In this document: positions 8,187-17,089 of the stretch, piece by piece
Position numbering within the stretch: position 1 is the first letter of the stretch
Layout of the letters: each line of letters starts with the position of its first letter
The notes under the pieces: model-generated
Told to the model about the DNA's origin: nothing
What the model saw: only the letters and a program-made list of their open reading frames with translations
The model's database searches: none
Origin: a bacterium
GTDB taxonomy: Bacteria; Myxococcota; UBA727; JAUIJE01
Reading direction: 5' to 3'
DNA length: 64,000 nt
Assembly (NCBI GenBank): GCA_030431455.1
Contig: JAUIJE010000004.1
Location: forward strand, 248,001 to 312,000
Made by a program: the position numbers and the translations under genes

Positions 8187-11108
8187 ATGCAAAACAATTC
8201 ATGGCTGGCCGCGACCCTGGTCGCACTCTTCCTCGCGCTCCCGGTGGGCGCGGCCACGTCGCCGGGCGGCGATCGTTTTGCCCCGCGGGCCTACCGGACC
8301 GCGCGCGGCGAGGTCCCGGTCCATGCCCGTCATGATGCACTGACATTGCGGTTGGTGGCCGGGGCCGACCCGCTGACCACCGGACCGACCCTGGTCGAAC
8401 AAGCGCTGGGCAAGTACGGCGTGTTCCCCATCGCCTCGGTGCAACCGCTGCAGCAGACCCGCGCGGTCATGGTCGCCTGGGACGGCGCGTTGGCCCGGGC
8501 CGACATCGTGGCCCTCGCCGCGCACCTGCAGTCGCTGCCCGCCATCGAGCGGGTGTGGCCGGTGGCGTCCCGGGGCGAAGGCTGGGTGGTCACCGACGAC
8601 CAACTCGTGGTGACCGCGAAGAAGGGGCGCCTCCCCGACGTGCTCGGTCGCCTCCAGAAGCCGGGCGGCCTGTCCCTGGTGCGCCTGTCCCGGGTGCCCG
8701 ACACCGCGCTGTTGGCGGTGGGCCCGGCCCACGGGTTTGACGCCATCGCCGCGTCCGCGGCGGTGCAGGACCCCGACGTGGTCGCGGCCGAGCCCCTGCT
8801 CTGGCGCCCCTACACCCCCCGGGCCACGGTCGACGATCCCCGCCACGACACCCAATGGCACTTGAACCGCAGCGACACCCAATCGGTGCCCGGCGACGCT
8901 CAGATTTTTGTTCACGCGGCCTGGGACATCACCAAGGGCAGCCCCGACGTGACCATCGCGGTGTTCGACTCGGGCATCGAAGTCGACCACGAAGACCTGT
9001 TCGACAACTTCGTCGGCGGCTTTGACGCGGTCAGCGGCGACAGCGACCCCAGCCCCGAGTGTGTGCCCAGCCCCGACGGCGCCGGCCCGGCCGCGACGTG
9101 TCCCGCCCAAGTCCCCTACCGCGACTCCCACGGCACCGCGGTGAGCGGGACCATCGCCGCGGTGGGCGACAATGGCATTGGGGTGGCGGGGGTGTGCCCC
9201 CAGTGTTCGCTCTACGGGGTGCGTTTCCTCGGGGGCGGGCTGGCGTCGAGCATGGGCTTCGCCGAGTCGTTCATCACCGCGGTCGACGATGGCGCGGACA
9301 TCATCAACAACAGCTGGGGCCCGGGCAGCTCACAGCTCGTGCCCCTGGCTCAGGTGGCGCGGGACGCCTATGTGTATGCCCGCACCCAAGGACGCGGGGG
9401 CCTCGGCACCGTCATCCTCTTCGCCGCGGGCAACGACACCGCCGACGTGGCCACCGACGCCTACGCCGCGCACCCCTACGCCATCGCGGTGGCGGCCTCG
9501 ACCAACCTCGACGACTGGGCCTACTACAGCAACTACGGCGCCCAGGTCGACATCGCGGCCCCGTCCCACGGCGGCCTGGTGCAAGAAGACGACTACGGCA
9601 TCAGCACCACCGACGTCACCGGGGGCGAAGGCTACGCCGACAGCGCCTACCACCTGGACTTCGGGGGGACGTCGGCGGCGTGCCCCGTGGCCTCCGGGGT
9701 CGCGGGCTTGATGCTCTCGGCCAACCCCAACCTCACCGCCGAGCAGGTCCGCCTCATCCTCGCCGCGTCCGCGGACAAGATCGTGGCCGACAAGATCGAC
9801 TGGGAGGTCGTGTTCGGCCAGAACCTCACCGAGACCTTCGCCTACGGCGAAGAGGGGCACTCCATCGCCTTCGGCTGGGGCCGGGTCAACGCGGCCGCGG
9901 CCCTGGTGATGGCCACCACCAATGTCCCTGTACAAGGGGGCGCGTGCACCGACGACTGCGCCTCCTGCGGCCCCGACGGCACCTGTCAAATGGCCTGCAC
10001 CGAACAGTCGGAGTGCTGGCCCGGCACCATCTGTGACGAGGACAGCGGCGCGTGCGTGTCGCCCGCCCCCGGGCCGGGGGACACCGGCGAGCCGTGCAGC
10101 GCCGAGTGCGACTACTGCACCCCGGCCATCGACACCAACATCATGGTCACCGACATCTGCACCAACACCTGCGAGACCGAAGCGGACTGTCCGGGTGGCT
10201 TCACCTGCCGCCTCATCGACGGGGACGGCACCCGCATCTGCGCGGTGGGCGGCGAGAACACCGGCGCGCGCAACTACTACCGAGACTGCCGCTTCGGCCA
10301 GGTGGTGCGCGACGAGGACGGCAAAGGTTACTGCAGTGAAGCGTGCTTCGGCTTTCAGGACGGGGACTGCCCCTACGGGTTCGAGTGCGGCACCGCCTCC
10401 TGCGAGTGTCTGCTCGAGAGCCCCTTTGGGTGCTTCATGTATGAGTGTTTCAACAACCCCTTCGGGGGCTGGGACACCGACGTGTGTTTTCCCGTCAACG
10501 GGTACGGCGTGACCTGCACCACCGACGTGGATTGCGGCCCCGGCGACTACTGTTCGCCGGACGGGACCTGCCAGGTCGACGACCGTGCCGGGTGCGACGA
10601 GTTCTGTCAGCCCTGCGAGAGCAGCGCGGACTGCGGCGTGGGGGGCCGGTGCATCCAGGGCGACGACGACCCGTTCCCCTGGTGCTCGCACGGGTGCGAG
10701 ACCGATCGAGACTGCCCCGGCAACACCGTGTGCGGCGAATACAAAGTCGGCAACAACCGCTACCGCGCGACCTGCCGGGCCCCGCAGGACGCGCCCGACA
10801 CCGTGGTGTGCGATCCCACGTTCAAGTGCGAGGTCGCGTGCCGCGAGGACGTGCCCTGCGCCGACGGCGAGACCTGCACCGACGGCGTGTGTGAGCCGGT
10901 CGACGAGCCCGAGCCCACCGCCGAGCCCGAGCCGGTGGCGGAGCCGGAGCCGACCCCCGAGGCCGAGCCCGAAGACCAACCGGTCGATCCATTTGCATTG
11001 CCGTGGGCGCCCGGCGGGAGCTGCGGCTGCACCAGCACCACCGACGCGGCCGGGGCGTTCGCGGGGGTCGCGTTGCTCGGGCTGTGGCGCCGCCGCCGTC
11101 GTCGCTGA
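8187..11108 (+). CDS. Secreted subtilisin-like (S8) serine protease with Cys-rich region and MYXO-CTERM-like tail
   Basis: 973 residues. A signal peptide (hydrophobic stretch at 6-23) leads into a propeptide-like region and an S8 catalytic domain with Asp261 (AVFDSGIEVDHEDL), His315 (SHGTAVSGT) and Ser496 (GGTSAACPVASG). Residues of about 590-900 are Cys-rich repeats resembling EGF or TNFR modules, followed by a Pro/Glu repeat (PEP-type) and a tail with a CGC motif, a hydrophobic helix and six arginines, the MYXO-CTERM arrangement for cell-surface anchoring or processing. I start at ATG 8187; an in-frame ATG at 8169 gives a poorer signal peptide. A TAGCGT box lies at 8134-8139 at the very end of iolE. 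Likely degrades external protein; substrate unknown. Confidence 0.9.
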   Translation: MQNNSWLAATLVALFLALPVGAATSPGGDRFAPRAYRTARGEVPVHARHDALTLRLVAGADPLTTGPTLVEQALGKYGVFPIASVQPLQQTRAVMVAWDGALARADIVALAAHLQSLPAIERVWPVASRGEGWVVTDDQLVVTAKKGRLPDVLGRLQKPGGLSLVRLSRVPDTALLAVGPAHGFDAIAASAAVQDPDVVAAEPLLWRPYTPRATVDDPRHDTQWHLNRSDTQSVPGDAQIFVHAAWDITKGSPDVTIAVFDSGIEVDHEDLFDNFVGGFDAVSGDSDPSPECVPSPDGAGPAATCPAQVPYRDSHGTAVSGTIAAVGDNGIGVAGVCPQCSLYGVRFLGGGLASSMGFAESFITAVDDGADIINNSWGPGSSQLVPLAQVARDAYVYARTQGRGGLGTVILFAAGNDTADVATDAYAAHPYAIAVAASTNLDDWAYYSNYGAQVDIAAPSHGGLVQEDDYGISTTDVTGGEGYADSAYHLDFGGTSAACPVASGVAGLMLSANPNLTAEQVRLILAASADKIVADKIDWEVVFGQNLTETFAYGEEGHSIAFGWGRVNAAAALVMATTNVPVQGGACTDDCASCGPDGTCQMACTEQSECWPGTICDEDSGACVSPAPGPGDTGEPCSAECDYCTPAIDTNIMVTDICTNTCETEADCPGGFTCRLIDGDGTRICAVGGENTGARNYYRDCRFGQVVRDEDGKGYCSEACFGFQDGDCPYGFECGTASCECLLESPFGCFMYECFNNPFGGWDTDVCFPVNGYGVTCTTDVDCGPGDYCSPDGTCQVDDRAGCDEFCQPCESSADCGVGGRCIQGDDDPFPWCSHGCETDRDCPGNTVCGEYKVGNNRYRATCRAPQDAPDTVVCDPTFKCEVACREDVPCADGETCTDGVCEPVDEPEPTAEPEPVAEPEPTPEAEPEDQPVDPFALPWAPGGSCGCTSTTDAAGAFAGVALLGLWRRRRRR

Positions 11109-11117
11109 CGGAGCGGC

Positions 11118-12335
11118 TCAGCCCCGGGTGAACAGGCACTTGAGGTAGGCGCCGTCGGCGAACCCCACCGGGTGGTCGATGGCGTGCCCGGTCTCCTCCT
11201 CGACGACGAGGGGGCGGCCGGCGTGCGCGGCCGCGTCGAGCATGGTGGCGCGGAAGGTGGGCGCGTCGATGCGGCTGCTGCAGGACGCGAGCACCAGCTG
11301 TCCCCCGGGGGCGAGCACCGCGAGGCCGAGGGTGCACAACCGGGCATAGCTGTGGAGGGCGCGTTCTTTTTCTTCGCGCCGTTTGGCGAACGAAGGCGGG
11401 TCGATCACGACGAGGTCGTAGCGCGGTTCTTGTTCCGCCAGCGCGCGCAAACCCGCGAACGCGTCCGCGCAGATCGTGCGGTGGACCGCGCCGCCGAGGG
11501 CGGGCCGGTTGAGGGCGAACTGCCGCTCGGCGTCGTCGAGGGCGGGCTTTGCGAGGTCGAGGCTGGTGACCTCCCGGGCGCCCCCGCGCGCGGCGTAAAG
11601 GGAAAAGCCGCCCGAGTACGAGAACACATTGAGCATGCGGGTGCCCGCCGCGCGTTGCTCCACCCGGCGGCGGTTGTCGCGTTGGTCGAGAAAAAAGCCG
11701 GTCTTTTGGCCCCGCAACGGGTCGGCGAGGAAGGCGAGGTTGTTCTCGGTGAACGCGACCCGGTCCGGCGGCGGGGGGCCGAACAGGGTCTGCCCATCGG
11801 TGAGGGCGGGGGAGGGCGCATGTTCCTGCAACACCCGGGCGAGGCGGAGCACGATGGTGCGCGGCGAGAGCTGGGCCACGAGAGCGTCGAGCACCGGCCC
11901 GAGCCGGGCAAACCACGCCGCGGTGTAGAGCTTGACCACCAAGGTGTCCCCGTAGCGGTCGACGACGAGACCGGGCAGGGCGTCGCCTTCGCCGTAGATG
12001 ACGCGGTAGCCGTCGGTGCCGTCCCGGAGCAGGGGTTCGCGCAGCTCGGCGGCTTCGTGGACCCGCTCGGCGAAGAGCGCGTCGTCGATGGCCCGCGGGC
12101 CCCCGCGGTGCAGGACCCGGACGACAATGGGGGAGAGCGGATCGTAGAGGCCAAGACCTATCTGCTTGCGCTTGTCGTCGTACAACGCCGCGAGTGTGCC
12201 CGGCCCGGCGTCGCGGTTTTGGTGGGTGACCATGTCTTGAAACACCCAAGGGTGACCGCGGCGAACATGGGCCGCGCCGCGTCGAGACAAACGCACCGCG
12301 ACGGTGCCACCAGGCGCAACGGGCAGACCAGACAT
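11118..12335 (-). CDS. Class I SAM-dependent rRNA methyltransferase, RlmI-like (PUA plus Rossmann)
   Basis: 405 residues. The N-terminus is a PUA-like RNA-binding domain (VRLSRRGAAHVRRGHPWVF), followed by an EEHD-type insert and a Rossmann methyltransferase domain with LNVFSYSGGFSLYAARGGA (SAM site) and VVIDPPSFAKR, the motif IV of 5-methylcytosine RNA methyltransferases of the RlmI/YccW family. The family methylates a 23S rRNA cytosine; the exact position is not readable here. The frame is open upstream, but ATG 12335 begins the PUA domain and is preceded by TACCCT seven bases away, fitting a leaderless start. It is divergent from the acetyltransferase gene with only 45 bases between starts. 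Confidence 0.87.
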   Translation of the reverse strand: MSGLPVAPGGTVAVRLSRRGAAHVRRGHPWVFQDMVTHQNRDAGPGTLAALYDDKRKQIGLGLYDPLSPIVVRVLHRGGPRAIDDALFAERVHEAAELREPLLRDGTDGYRVIYGEGDALPGLVVDRYGDTLVVKLYTAAWFARLGPVLDALVAQLSPRTIVLRLARVLQEHAPSPALTDGQTLFGPPPPDRVAFTENNLAFLADPLRGQKTGFFLDQRDNRRRVEQRAAGTRMLNVFSYSGGFSLYAARGGAREVTSLDLAKPALDDAERQFALNRPALGGAVHRTICADAFAGLRALAEQEPRYDLVVIDPPSFAKRREEKERALHSYARLCTLGLAVLAPGGQLVLASCSSRIDAPTFRATMLDAAAHAGRPLVVEEETGHAIDHPVGFADGAYLKCLFTRG

Positions 12336-12380
12336 CGGCGTGAGGGTAGCGGATGCCGCGGACGTTGTACGCTGTCGGCC
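12336..12380. promoter_or_regulatory. Divergent promoter region with two leaderless-type -10 boxes
   Basis: The 45 bases between two start codons hold TACCCT on the minus strand (12343-12348, seven bases before the methyltransferase ATG) and TACGCT on the plus strand (12368-12373, seven bases before the acetyltransferase ATG). No clear -35 box or ribosome-binding site is visible for either gene. The spacing leaves almost no room for a 5' leader. Confidence 0.4.
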
Positions 12381-12833
12381 ATGAGCGGCGTGGTGATCCT
12401 CAAAGAAACCGAGCTTCCGGTGGAGGCGATGACCGCGATGATCACCCGGTCCCAGGAAGAGGGATTTCACTTCGGGGGGCGGCTGCTCCGGGCGTGGAAA
12501 GACGAGCACCTGTTCTACCGGGCCGACGGGGAGAGCCTGTTTCTGGCGCATTTCCGCGGCGCGGTGATCGGGTGTTGCGGGTTGTTGCGCCAGGTCCGCA
12601 GCGATCCCAAAAGCCCGGGCCTGCTCGAGCCCATGTACGTGATGCCCGCGCACCGTCGACAAGGGGTGGGCAGCCAGCTCCTGGACCGCGCGCTGCGCTT
12701 TTCGCCGCGCTCGTTTGTGGCCGTCGACGCCAAGGCCGAGTCGCTGGCCGCTCGCGGCTTTTTGGCCGCGAACGGATTCGTCCCCTTGGTCGCCCCCAAG
12801 GTCACGCACCGGCGCGTGATGGGGCGGGACTGA
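12381..12833 (+). CDS. GNAT-family N-acetyltransferase
   Basis: 150 residues, cytoplasmic. The acetyl-CoA-binding motif A is clear: LEPMYVMPAHRRQGVGSQLL (Q/RxxGxG/A at about 95-102), preceded by the beta-strand FLAHFRGAVIGCCGLL and followed by the usual ARGFLAANGFVPL segment. Substrate unknown. The start is set by the ATG at 12381, preceded by TACGCT at seven bases, not by a ribosome-binding site; the frame is open upstream on the opposite strand of the methyltransferase gene. The following FKBP gene starts 46 bases downstream. Confidence 0.82.
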   Translation: MSGVVILKETELPVEAMTAMITRSQEEGFHFGGRLLRAWKDEHLFYRADGESLFLAHFRGAVIGCCGLLRQVRSDPKSPGLLEPMYVMPAHRRQGVGSQLLDRALRFSPRSFVAVDAKAESLAARGFLAANGFVPLVAPKVTHRRVMGRD

Positions 12834-12867
12834 GCCCGGGCGTGTGGGCTTTGCCCCCCAAACGCGC

Positions 12868-12873
12868 TATCGA
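12868..12873 (+). promoter_or_regulatory. -10-like box of the FKBP gene
   Basis: TATCGA six bases before the ATG at 12880, no ribosome-binding site in between. A matching -35 is not evident at the expected distance. It belongs to the leaderless-type group of starts in this window. Confidence 0.3.
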
Positions 12874-12879
12874 GCCCCC

Positions 12880-13365
12880 ATGAAACACATCACCTTGACC
12901 CTGCCCACCCTGTCCCTGTTTGTGATCGCCCTGTCTGTCGCCGGCTGCAGCAGCCAGGAGAAGGCGGGCGCGGAGACCAAGACCATGTCCGATCCCACCG
13001 CCGCCCCCGACGACGTCGCCGCGCCCCCCGCGGACGCGACCAAGACCGCCTCCGGCCTCGCCTACAAAACCGTCAAGCCGGGTGACGGCAAAACGCACCC
13101 CACCGCCGCCGACAAAGTGCGCGTGCACTACAGCGGCTGGAAGACCAACGGCGAGATGTTCGACTCGTCCTACAAGCGCAACGCGCCGGCGGAGTTTCCC
13201 CTGCGCGGCGTGATCAAGGGCTGGACCGAAGGGGTGCAGCTGATGACCGTGGGCGAAAAGGCCCGGTTCTGGATCCCGGCCGAGCTCGCCTACGGCGAAA
13301 ATCCCGGCGGCGGCCGTCCCGGCGGCATGCTCGTGTTCGACATCGAGCTGCTCGCGATCTTGTGA
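12880..13365 (+). CDS. FKBP-type peptidyl-prolyl isomerase lipoprotein
   Basis: 161 residues. A lipoprotein signal peptide ends at the lipobox VAGC (Cys23), giving a probable periplasmic-face lipoprotein. After an Ala/Asp/Pro-rich linker, the FKBP domain runs from about 60 to the end: KVRVHYSGWKTNGEMFDSS, GVIKGWTEGVQLM, GEKARFWIPAELAYG, GMLVFDIELL, all core FKBP elements including active-site Tyr, Asp, Val-Ile and Trp positions. It should assist folding of exported proteins, of which this window encodes many. I chose ATG 12880 because it begins the signal peptide; an upstream in-frame start would add 12 non-signal residues. A strong terminator follows. Confidence 0.9.
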   Translation: MKHITLTLPTLSLFVIALSVAGCSSQEKAGAETKTMSDPTAAPDDVAAPPADATKTASGLAYKTVKPGDGKTHPTAADKVRVHYSGWKTNGEMFDSSYKRNAPAEFPLRGVIKGWTEGVQLMTVGEKARFWIPAELAYGENPGGGRPGGMLVFDIELLAIL

Positions 13366-13380
13366 TCCGCCGCTTGGCAC

Positions 13381-13412
13381 AAAAAAGGCGCCCCGGGAGG
13401 GGCGCTTTTTTT
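13381..13412. terminator. Bidirectional intrinsic terminator
   Basis: A run of six A, then a GC-rich inverted repeat (GGCGCCCC / GGGGCGC, 4-base loop) and seven T. It has an A-tract on one side and a T-tract on the other, so it can stop transcription of both the FKBP gene (plus) and the convergent glycosidase gene (minus, ending at 13438). Confidence 0.8.
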
Positions 13413-13437
13413 GTGTCCGCTTTCCGCGCGGGGCGGG

Positions 13438-14976
13438 TCAGCGCCCCCGCCGTCGTCGTCTCAGGGCGAGCGCACACAGCAGCGCAACCCCCCCGAGCGA
13501 GGTCGATCCGCCGAGCGCGCTGCACCCATCGGTCACGCTGGGCGGGTAGTCGGGCTCGACCGGGTCCGGTTCTCCTGCGTCCGGCTCGTCGACCGCGCCG
13601 CCGTCGGGACCGGGCATCGAGACCTGGCCCCCGTCGCCGCCCGGCGGGGTGCCGATGTCGGGCATGCCCGCGTCCTCCTCGGGGGCGCCGGCGTCGGGTG
13701 CGTCGACGCCGGCGTCGGGTGCGTCGACGCCCGCGTCGGGCCCGTCGACGCCCGCGTCGGGCGCGTCGATGCCCGCGTCGGGCGCGTCGATGCCCGCGTC
13801 GGGCGCGTCGATGCCCGCGTCGATGCCCGCGTCGACGCCCGCGTCGGGGGGCGGCGGCGGGGGCGGATCGCAGGTGAAGGTCTTGGGCGACCCCGTCAGC
13901 TCGGGATTTTGGGCATAGCCGCCGAGGTTGATCGCGTAGGCGTGCGCGGTGTGGGGCTGGCCATCGCGGAACTCGTCCGGCACCGGGTAGACAAACCCGT
14001 GGTTGCACGAGCCAATGGCAGTGCACAGGTCCGCCCGGTAGGTGTCGGCGGTGAGCGCGAACCCGGGGGCGCCGCTCCCCGCCGGCCCATCGATGTAGAC
14101 GTGCACGTCGACGGGGGTGTCGGGTTGATCCTGGTCTTGGGCCCACCCCGCGAGGGTGCAGGTGGCGGAGTCGAGGTAGCCGCGGGGGGTGATGTCGGGG
14201 CAGTTGTGGGCGGTGGTGTCCGCGGCGTCGTAAAAAACGCCGAGGTGGTTGCCGACCACGCGCTCGGTGCCGTCGGACGGCACGTTGACCACGCCCAGGC
14301 CCTGGATCCACATCGCGCTCGAACCACCCCCGTCGACGTTCATCGCCCGGTCGACGCCGAAGCCGGCCATCAGCACCGCGAGCTCGTCGATGGTCATGCC
14401 CACGCTCTCGTCGCTGCGCCCGTCGACGACCACGCTGTACCAGTACCGGCGATCGGCGCTGTACCCGATGGCGGTGCGGGGGTGCTTGGCGTTGAAGCCG
14501 CAGCCCCCGCAGTCCACCGCCTGGCCGTTGAGCACGAGGGTGGCGTCGCCGTTGATCGCCTCCTCGGTCCACGGGGGCAGGTCCTCCACCACCGGGGCTT
14601 GCGAATGCGTCAGTTGGTGGGCGCCGATGGCGATGAACCCGCGGTAGTTGGTGTCGGTGCTGATCGGCCACACCTCGCCTGCGCCGGCGGCCGCGCCCCC
14701 GTCGGAGGTGAAGCCGGGGCCGAAGTACCCGCCGTTGGTGGCCGCGACCGCCCCGGCGGACGAGGCCCAGGCCGACGTGACCTGCCCTCGATCTTCGTAG
14801 GCGGTGGCGCCGAGCCGGACCCCGGGTTGGCAGAGGTCGATGCGCAGCGCGCGGATTTCGTTCGGGCCGGGATCGGTGCGGGACATGCGATCGATGCCGG
14901 GGGCGACGTTGATCCACTGTTGGGCCGTCGCGGGGGCGGCGGCGAAAAGAAGGGCGAAAAGGATGACCGTACGCAT
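13438..14976 (-). CDS. Exported phosphodiester glycosidase (NAGPA/DUF2233) with MYXO-CTERM-like tail
   Basis: 512 residues with a signal peptide (about 1-18, cleaved near ATAQQ). Residues of about 30-285 match the NAGPA/DUF2233 fold: GAVAATNGGYF, then TAIGYSADRRYWYSVVVDG and NVDGGGSSAMWIQG, the conserved catalytic-site segments of phosphodiester alpha-N-acetylglucosaminidase-type proteins, usually acting on exopolysaccharide or cell-wall linked sugars. A second domain of unknown identity follows, then a seven-residue tandem repeat (PDAGIDA type), and a tail with Cys, hydrophobic helix and RRRRRGR, the MYXO-CTERM arrangement. An open frame adds 21 residues upstream, but ATG 14976 begins the signal peptide. 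Confidence 0.85.
   Translation of the reverse strand: MRTVILFALLFAAAPATAQQWINVAPGIDRMSRTDPGPNEIRALRIDLCQPGVRLGATAYEDRGQVTSAWASSAGAVAATNGGYFGPGFTSDGGAAAGAGEVWPISTDTNYRGFIAIGAHQLTHSQAPVVEDLPPWTEEAINGDATLVLNGQAVDCGGCGFNAKHPRTAIGYSADRRYWYSVVVDGRSDESVGMTIDELAVLMAGFGVDRAMNVDGGGSSAMWIQGLGVVNVPSDGTERVVGNHLGVFYDAADTTAHNCPDITPRGYLDSATCTLAGWAQDQDQPDTPVDVHVYIDGPAGSGAPGFALTADTYRADLCTAIGSCNHGFVYPVPDEFRDGQPHTAHAYAINLGGYAQNPELTGSPKTFTCDPPPPPPPDAGVDAGIDAGIDAPDAGIDAPDAGIDAPDAGVDGPDAGVDAPDAGVDAPDAGAPEEDAGMPDIGTPPGGDGGQVSMPGPDGGAVDEPDAGEPDPVEPDYPPSVTDGCSALGGSTSLGGVALLCALALRRRRRGR
13690..13846. repeat. 21-bp tandem repeats coding a PDAGIDA linker
   Basis: Imperfect 21-base direct repeats inside the glycosidase gene, each coding seven residues (PDAG(I/V)DA). 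They make a flexible acidic spacer between the enzyme part and the membrane-anchoring tail. Copy number would be expected to vary between strains. Confidence 0.8.
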
Positions 14977-15167
14977 GGCGCCATCACATCGCGCCGCCGC
15001 CTGAAAGCGTACGAAAACGATCTGAACACCCCTCCGCAACCGGCTTGAGGCGCTCTAAGTCCACGTAAAGATTGGTGTATTGAAAAAGGGTGGGGTGGCG
15101 GAGGGGGGGCGGCCCGGGTCCCAATGGAACTGGACACGACGCCGGCGCTTATGCGCCACCCGGGGGC

Positions 15168-15189
15168 CGCCGGCGCAAAAGCGCCGGCG
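15168..15189. repeat. Perfect 9-bp inverted repeat with AAAA loop
   Basis: CGCCGGCGC - AAAA - GCGCCGGCG directly after the stop of the small minus-strand membrane-protein gene, with a related partial copy at about 15141-15156. It lacks a T-tract on either strand, so it may be a Rho-type or attenuator-like hairpin or a short interspersed palindrome rather than a classical intrinsic terminator. Confidence 0.5.
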
Positions 15190-15193
15190 CATC

Positions 15194-15415
15194 TCAGCGC
15201 TTGGGGCTGGCCAGTTCGCGCCGCAGCTCCAGGTTGGACCACGCGAGCAACACCATGGCCACGAACCAGCCGAGCACGGGCACACAGTTGACGGCGAGCA
15301 CGGTGAATTTTTGAGGATGTTGGCGCTCAAACGCCATCAGCGACGGCACCATGTGGGTGATGAACGCGGCAAACACCAACGAAAAGATGGCGAGCTGTTC
15401 AGCGATTTCAGTCAT
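15194..15415 (-). CDS. Small two-helix membrane protein, superinfection-immunity-like
   Basis: 73 residues with two membrane helices (about 8-28 and 38-60) and a short basic, charged C-terminus. The second helix region, FTVLAVNCVPVLGWFVAMVLLAW, echoes the N-x6-GW-x6-W pattern of the Imm_superinfect family (phage T4 Imm-like, PF14373), in which an Asn-Leu-Gly-Trp motif lies in the second helix. The similarity is short and by eye. The start is set by a GGAGG ribosome-binding site eight bases before ATG 15415. An open frame extends far upstream on the opposite strand of the next gene and is not real. Function unknown; it could equally be an unrelated small inner-membrane protein. Confidence 0.6.
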   Translation of the reverse strand: MTEIAEQLAIFSLVFAAFITHMVPSLMAFERQHPQKFTVLAVNCVPVLGWFVAMVLLAWSNLELRRELASPKR

Positions 15416-15576
15416 GAGCGCATTCCTCCAAGTCGAACACGAAACATCGCGGGAAGGTTGTGCAGCGCCTGTGCCAACGCCCGCGGGGCGATCCCTCGGC
15501 GGGACCGAACGCGACACCGCCGGGCGGGGGCACAACGTGCGGTCTCGACCCCGCACCGCCCCCGCGCCGGTCCGCG

Positions 15577-15604
15577 TTGCCGACCGTCGGTGACGGTCTA
15601 CACT
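15577..15604 (+). promoter_or_regulatory. Predicted leaderless promoter of the PhoD-like gene
   Basis: TTGCCG (15577-15582), 16-base spacer, TACACT (15599-15604), six bases to ATG 15611. No ribosome-binding site between -10 and start. Confidence 0.5.
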
Positions 15605-15610
15605 CGCTCC

Positions 15611-17014
15611 ATGAGCGGGCGCCGGGGGCTGCATTGGACGCGACGTGAAGCGTTGCAGGCCGGGCTGTGGGGAACCGCAGCGTGGGCCGCCGGGTGCGGC
15701 GACCACGTCGGGGCCCCGGTGGCGGGGGACATCGAGCGGGTGCGCGGGGTCGCGTCGCCGGCGGTCGGCCCGGCCACCGGCCGGCGCTTGCCCGGGCACG
15801 ACGCGTTTGTCCTCGGGGTGGCCTCGGGGCGGTGCCTCGACGACGCGATGCTGGTCTGGACGCGGTGGCGCGGGCCGGGGCGCGGCCGTCTGGAGGTCTG
15901 GCGCGCGGACGACGAGACCTTGGCCGCGGTGTTCCCCACGGCCTCGGCGGCCTCGGGCGGGTGCTTTGTGCACATCCGGGTCGAGGGTCTGGCCCCGTCC
16001 ACCGAGTACGCCTATGCATGGTTGGTGGAGGACGCCGGCGGGGAGGCGGTGGCGCGGTCCGAGATCGGCACCCTGCGGACACCCCCGGCCGCGGACAGTC
16101 TTTCTGCAGTGACATTTGGGGCGACCGCGTGCACCGAGGTGGGGGTGCCCTTCGACGCGGTGGCCCGGCTGGGCGACCGGGCTGACCTCGACGCGGTGAT
16201 CTTGTTGGGCGACACCGTGTACGCCGACGATGTCGAGGGGCGGGAAGGCTTCAACCGGATTTGGCAGGACACCTTCGGCACCGCCGCCTATCGCGCGGTG
16301 CGGGCGGGGCGCCCCCTGCTGGCGATCTGGGACGACCACGAGGTAGAGAACGGCTTCAATCCCGAGGACAGCACGCCGGGGCGCATCGCCGACGGGGTGG
16401 GCGCGTTTTACGACCACATGCCACTGGAGCGCTACCCGGCGGCCCCGGATCGGCTGTGGCGGCGGCACCGGTGGGGGCGGACGGTGGAGGTGTTCTTGCT
16501 CGACGCCCGGAGCGAACGGGCTCCGTCCACCCGCGACACCGACGACGAACAGTTGCTGGGCCCTGAGCAGATGGCCTGGCTCGAGGAGGGGCTGCGGGAC
16601 AGCCCCGCGGTGTTCAAGCTGGTGGTCACGGGCATGCCGGTGGGGGACATCCCGGTGCCGTTTGGGGACGATCGTTGGCCGGGTTACCGTCGCCAACGCG
16701 AACGGCTGTTGTCGTTCATCGAGGAGACCCCCGTCGAGGGGGTGGTGTTCCTCGCGGGCGATGTGCACATGCCCTGGACCGGCCGGGTCGCGGCCGAGGG
16801 CCTCGGGGCCGGCCTCTTGGAGGTGGGCGCGGGTTGTGGTGCAAAGGCATTGCCGACGCCGCTGGCCGCGCTGTTCGCGCCGCCGCAGTACGATTGGGCA
16901 GGCGGGGTCAACAACTACGCCGCGCTGCGGTTCGACGGCGAGGCCCGCACGCTCACCGTCACCCACCACGACGGGGACGACGGTCTTCTGCACGACATCA
17001 CCTATACGTTCTGA
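15611..17014 (+). CDS. PhoD-like alkaline phosphatase / phosphodiesterase, Tat-exported lipoprotein
   Basis: 467 residues. The N-terminus has a twin-arginine motif (TRREAL, 10-15) and a possible lipobox AAGC ending at Cys29, so export by Tat with lipidation is likely. After an Ig-like N-terminal domain (about 60-160) comes the metallophosphatase domain: FGATACTEVGVPF, LLGDTVYADD, AIWDDHEVENGFN, FLLDARSER, TGMPV and FLAGDVHMPW, the metal-binding series of the PhoD family (Fe/Ca enzymes cleaving phosphodiesters such as teichoic acid or phospholipid head groups). Substrate here is unknown. The start is supported by the leaderless-type promoter at 15577-15604. Confidence 0.88.
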   Translation: MSGRRGLHWTRREALQAGLWGTAAWAAGCGDHVGAPVAGDIERVRGVASPAVGPATGRRLPGHDAFVLGVASGRCLDDAMLVWTRWRGPGRGRLEVWRADDETLAAVFPTASAASGGCFVHIRVEGLAPSTEYAYAWLVEDAGGEAVARSEIGTLRTPPAADSLSAVTFGATACTEVGVPFDAVARLGDRADLDAVILLGDTVYADDVEGREGFNRIWQDTFGTAAYRAVRAGRPLLAIWDDHEVENGFNPEDSTPGRIADGVGAFYDHMPLERYPAAPDRLWRRHRWGRTVEVFLLDARSERAPSTRDTDDEQLLGPEQMAWLEEGLRDSPAVFKLVVTGMPVGDIPVPFGDDRWPGYRRQRERLLSFIEETPVEGVVFLAGDVHMPWTGRVAAEGLGAGLLEVGAGCGAKALPTPLAALFAPPQYDWAGGVNNYAALRFDGEARTLTVTHHDGDDGLLHDITYTF

Positions 17015-17089
17015 TCTTGGACGCGCGGTGGACCGTGCCGGTGAGGTGTGTACCTTCCAAGGGGCAAGCCGCCCCAGAATGGAGGACCC

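Noticed and set aside
8866-8880. TGGCAC-type sigma-54 match with GG-N10-GC
   Set aside because: Lies inside the S8 protease coding sequence; shows that such matches arise by chance at this base composition.
13649-13918. Plus-strand frame of repeated Ala-Ser-Gly-Ala sequence
   Set aside because: Complement of the 21-bp repeat linker in the phosphodiester glycosidase gene.
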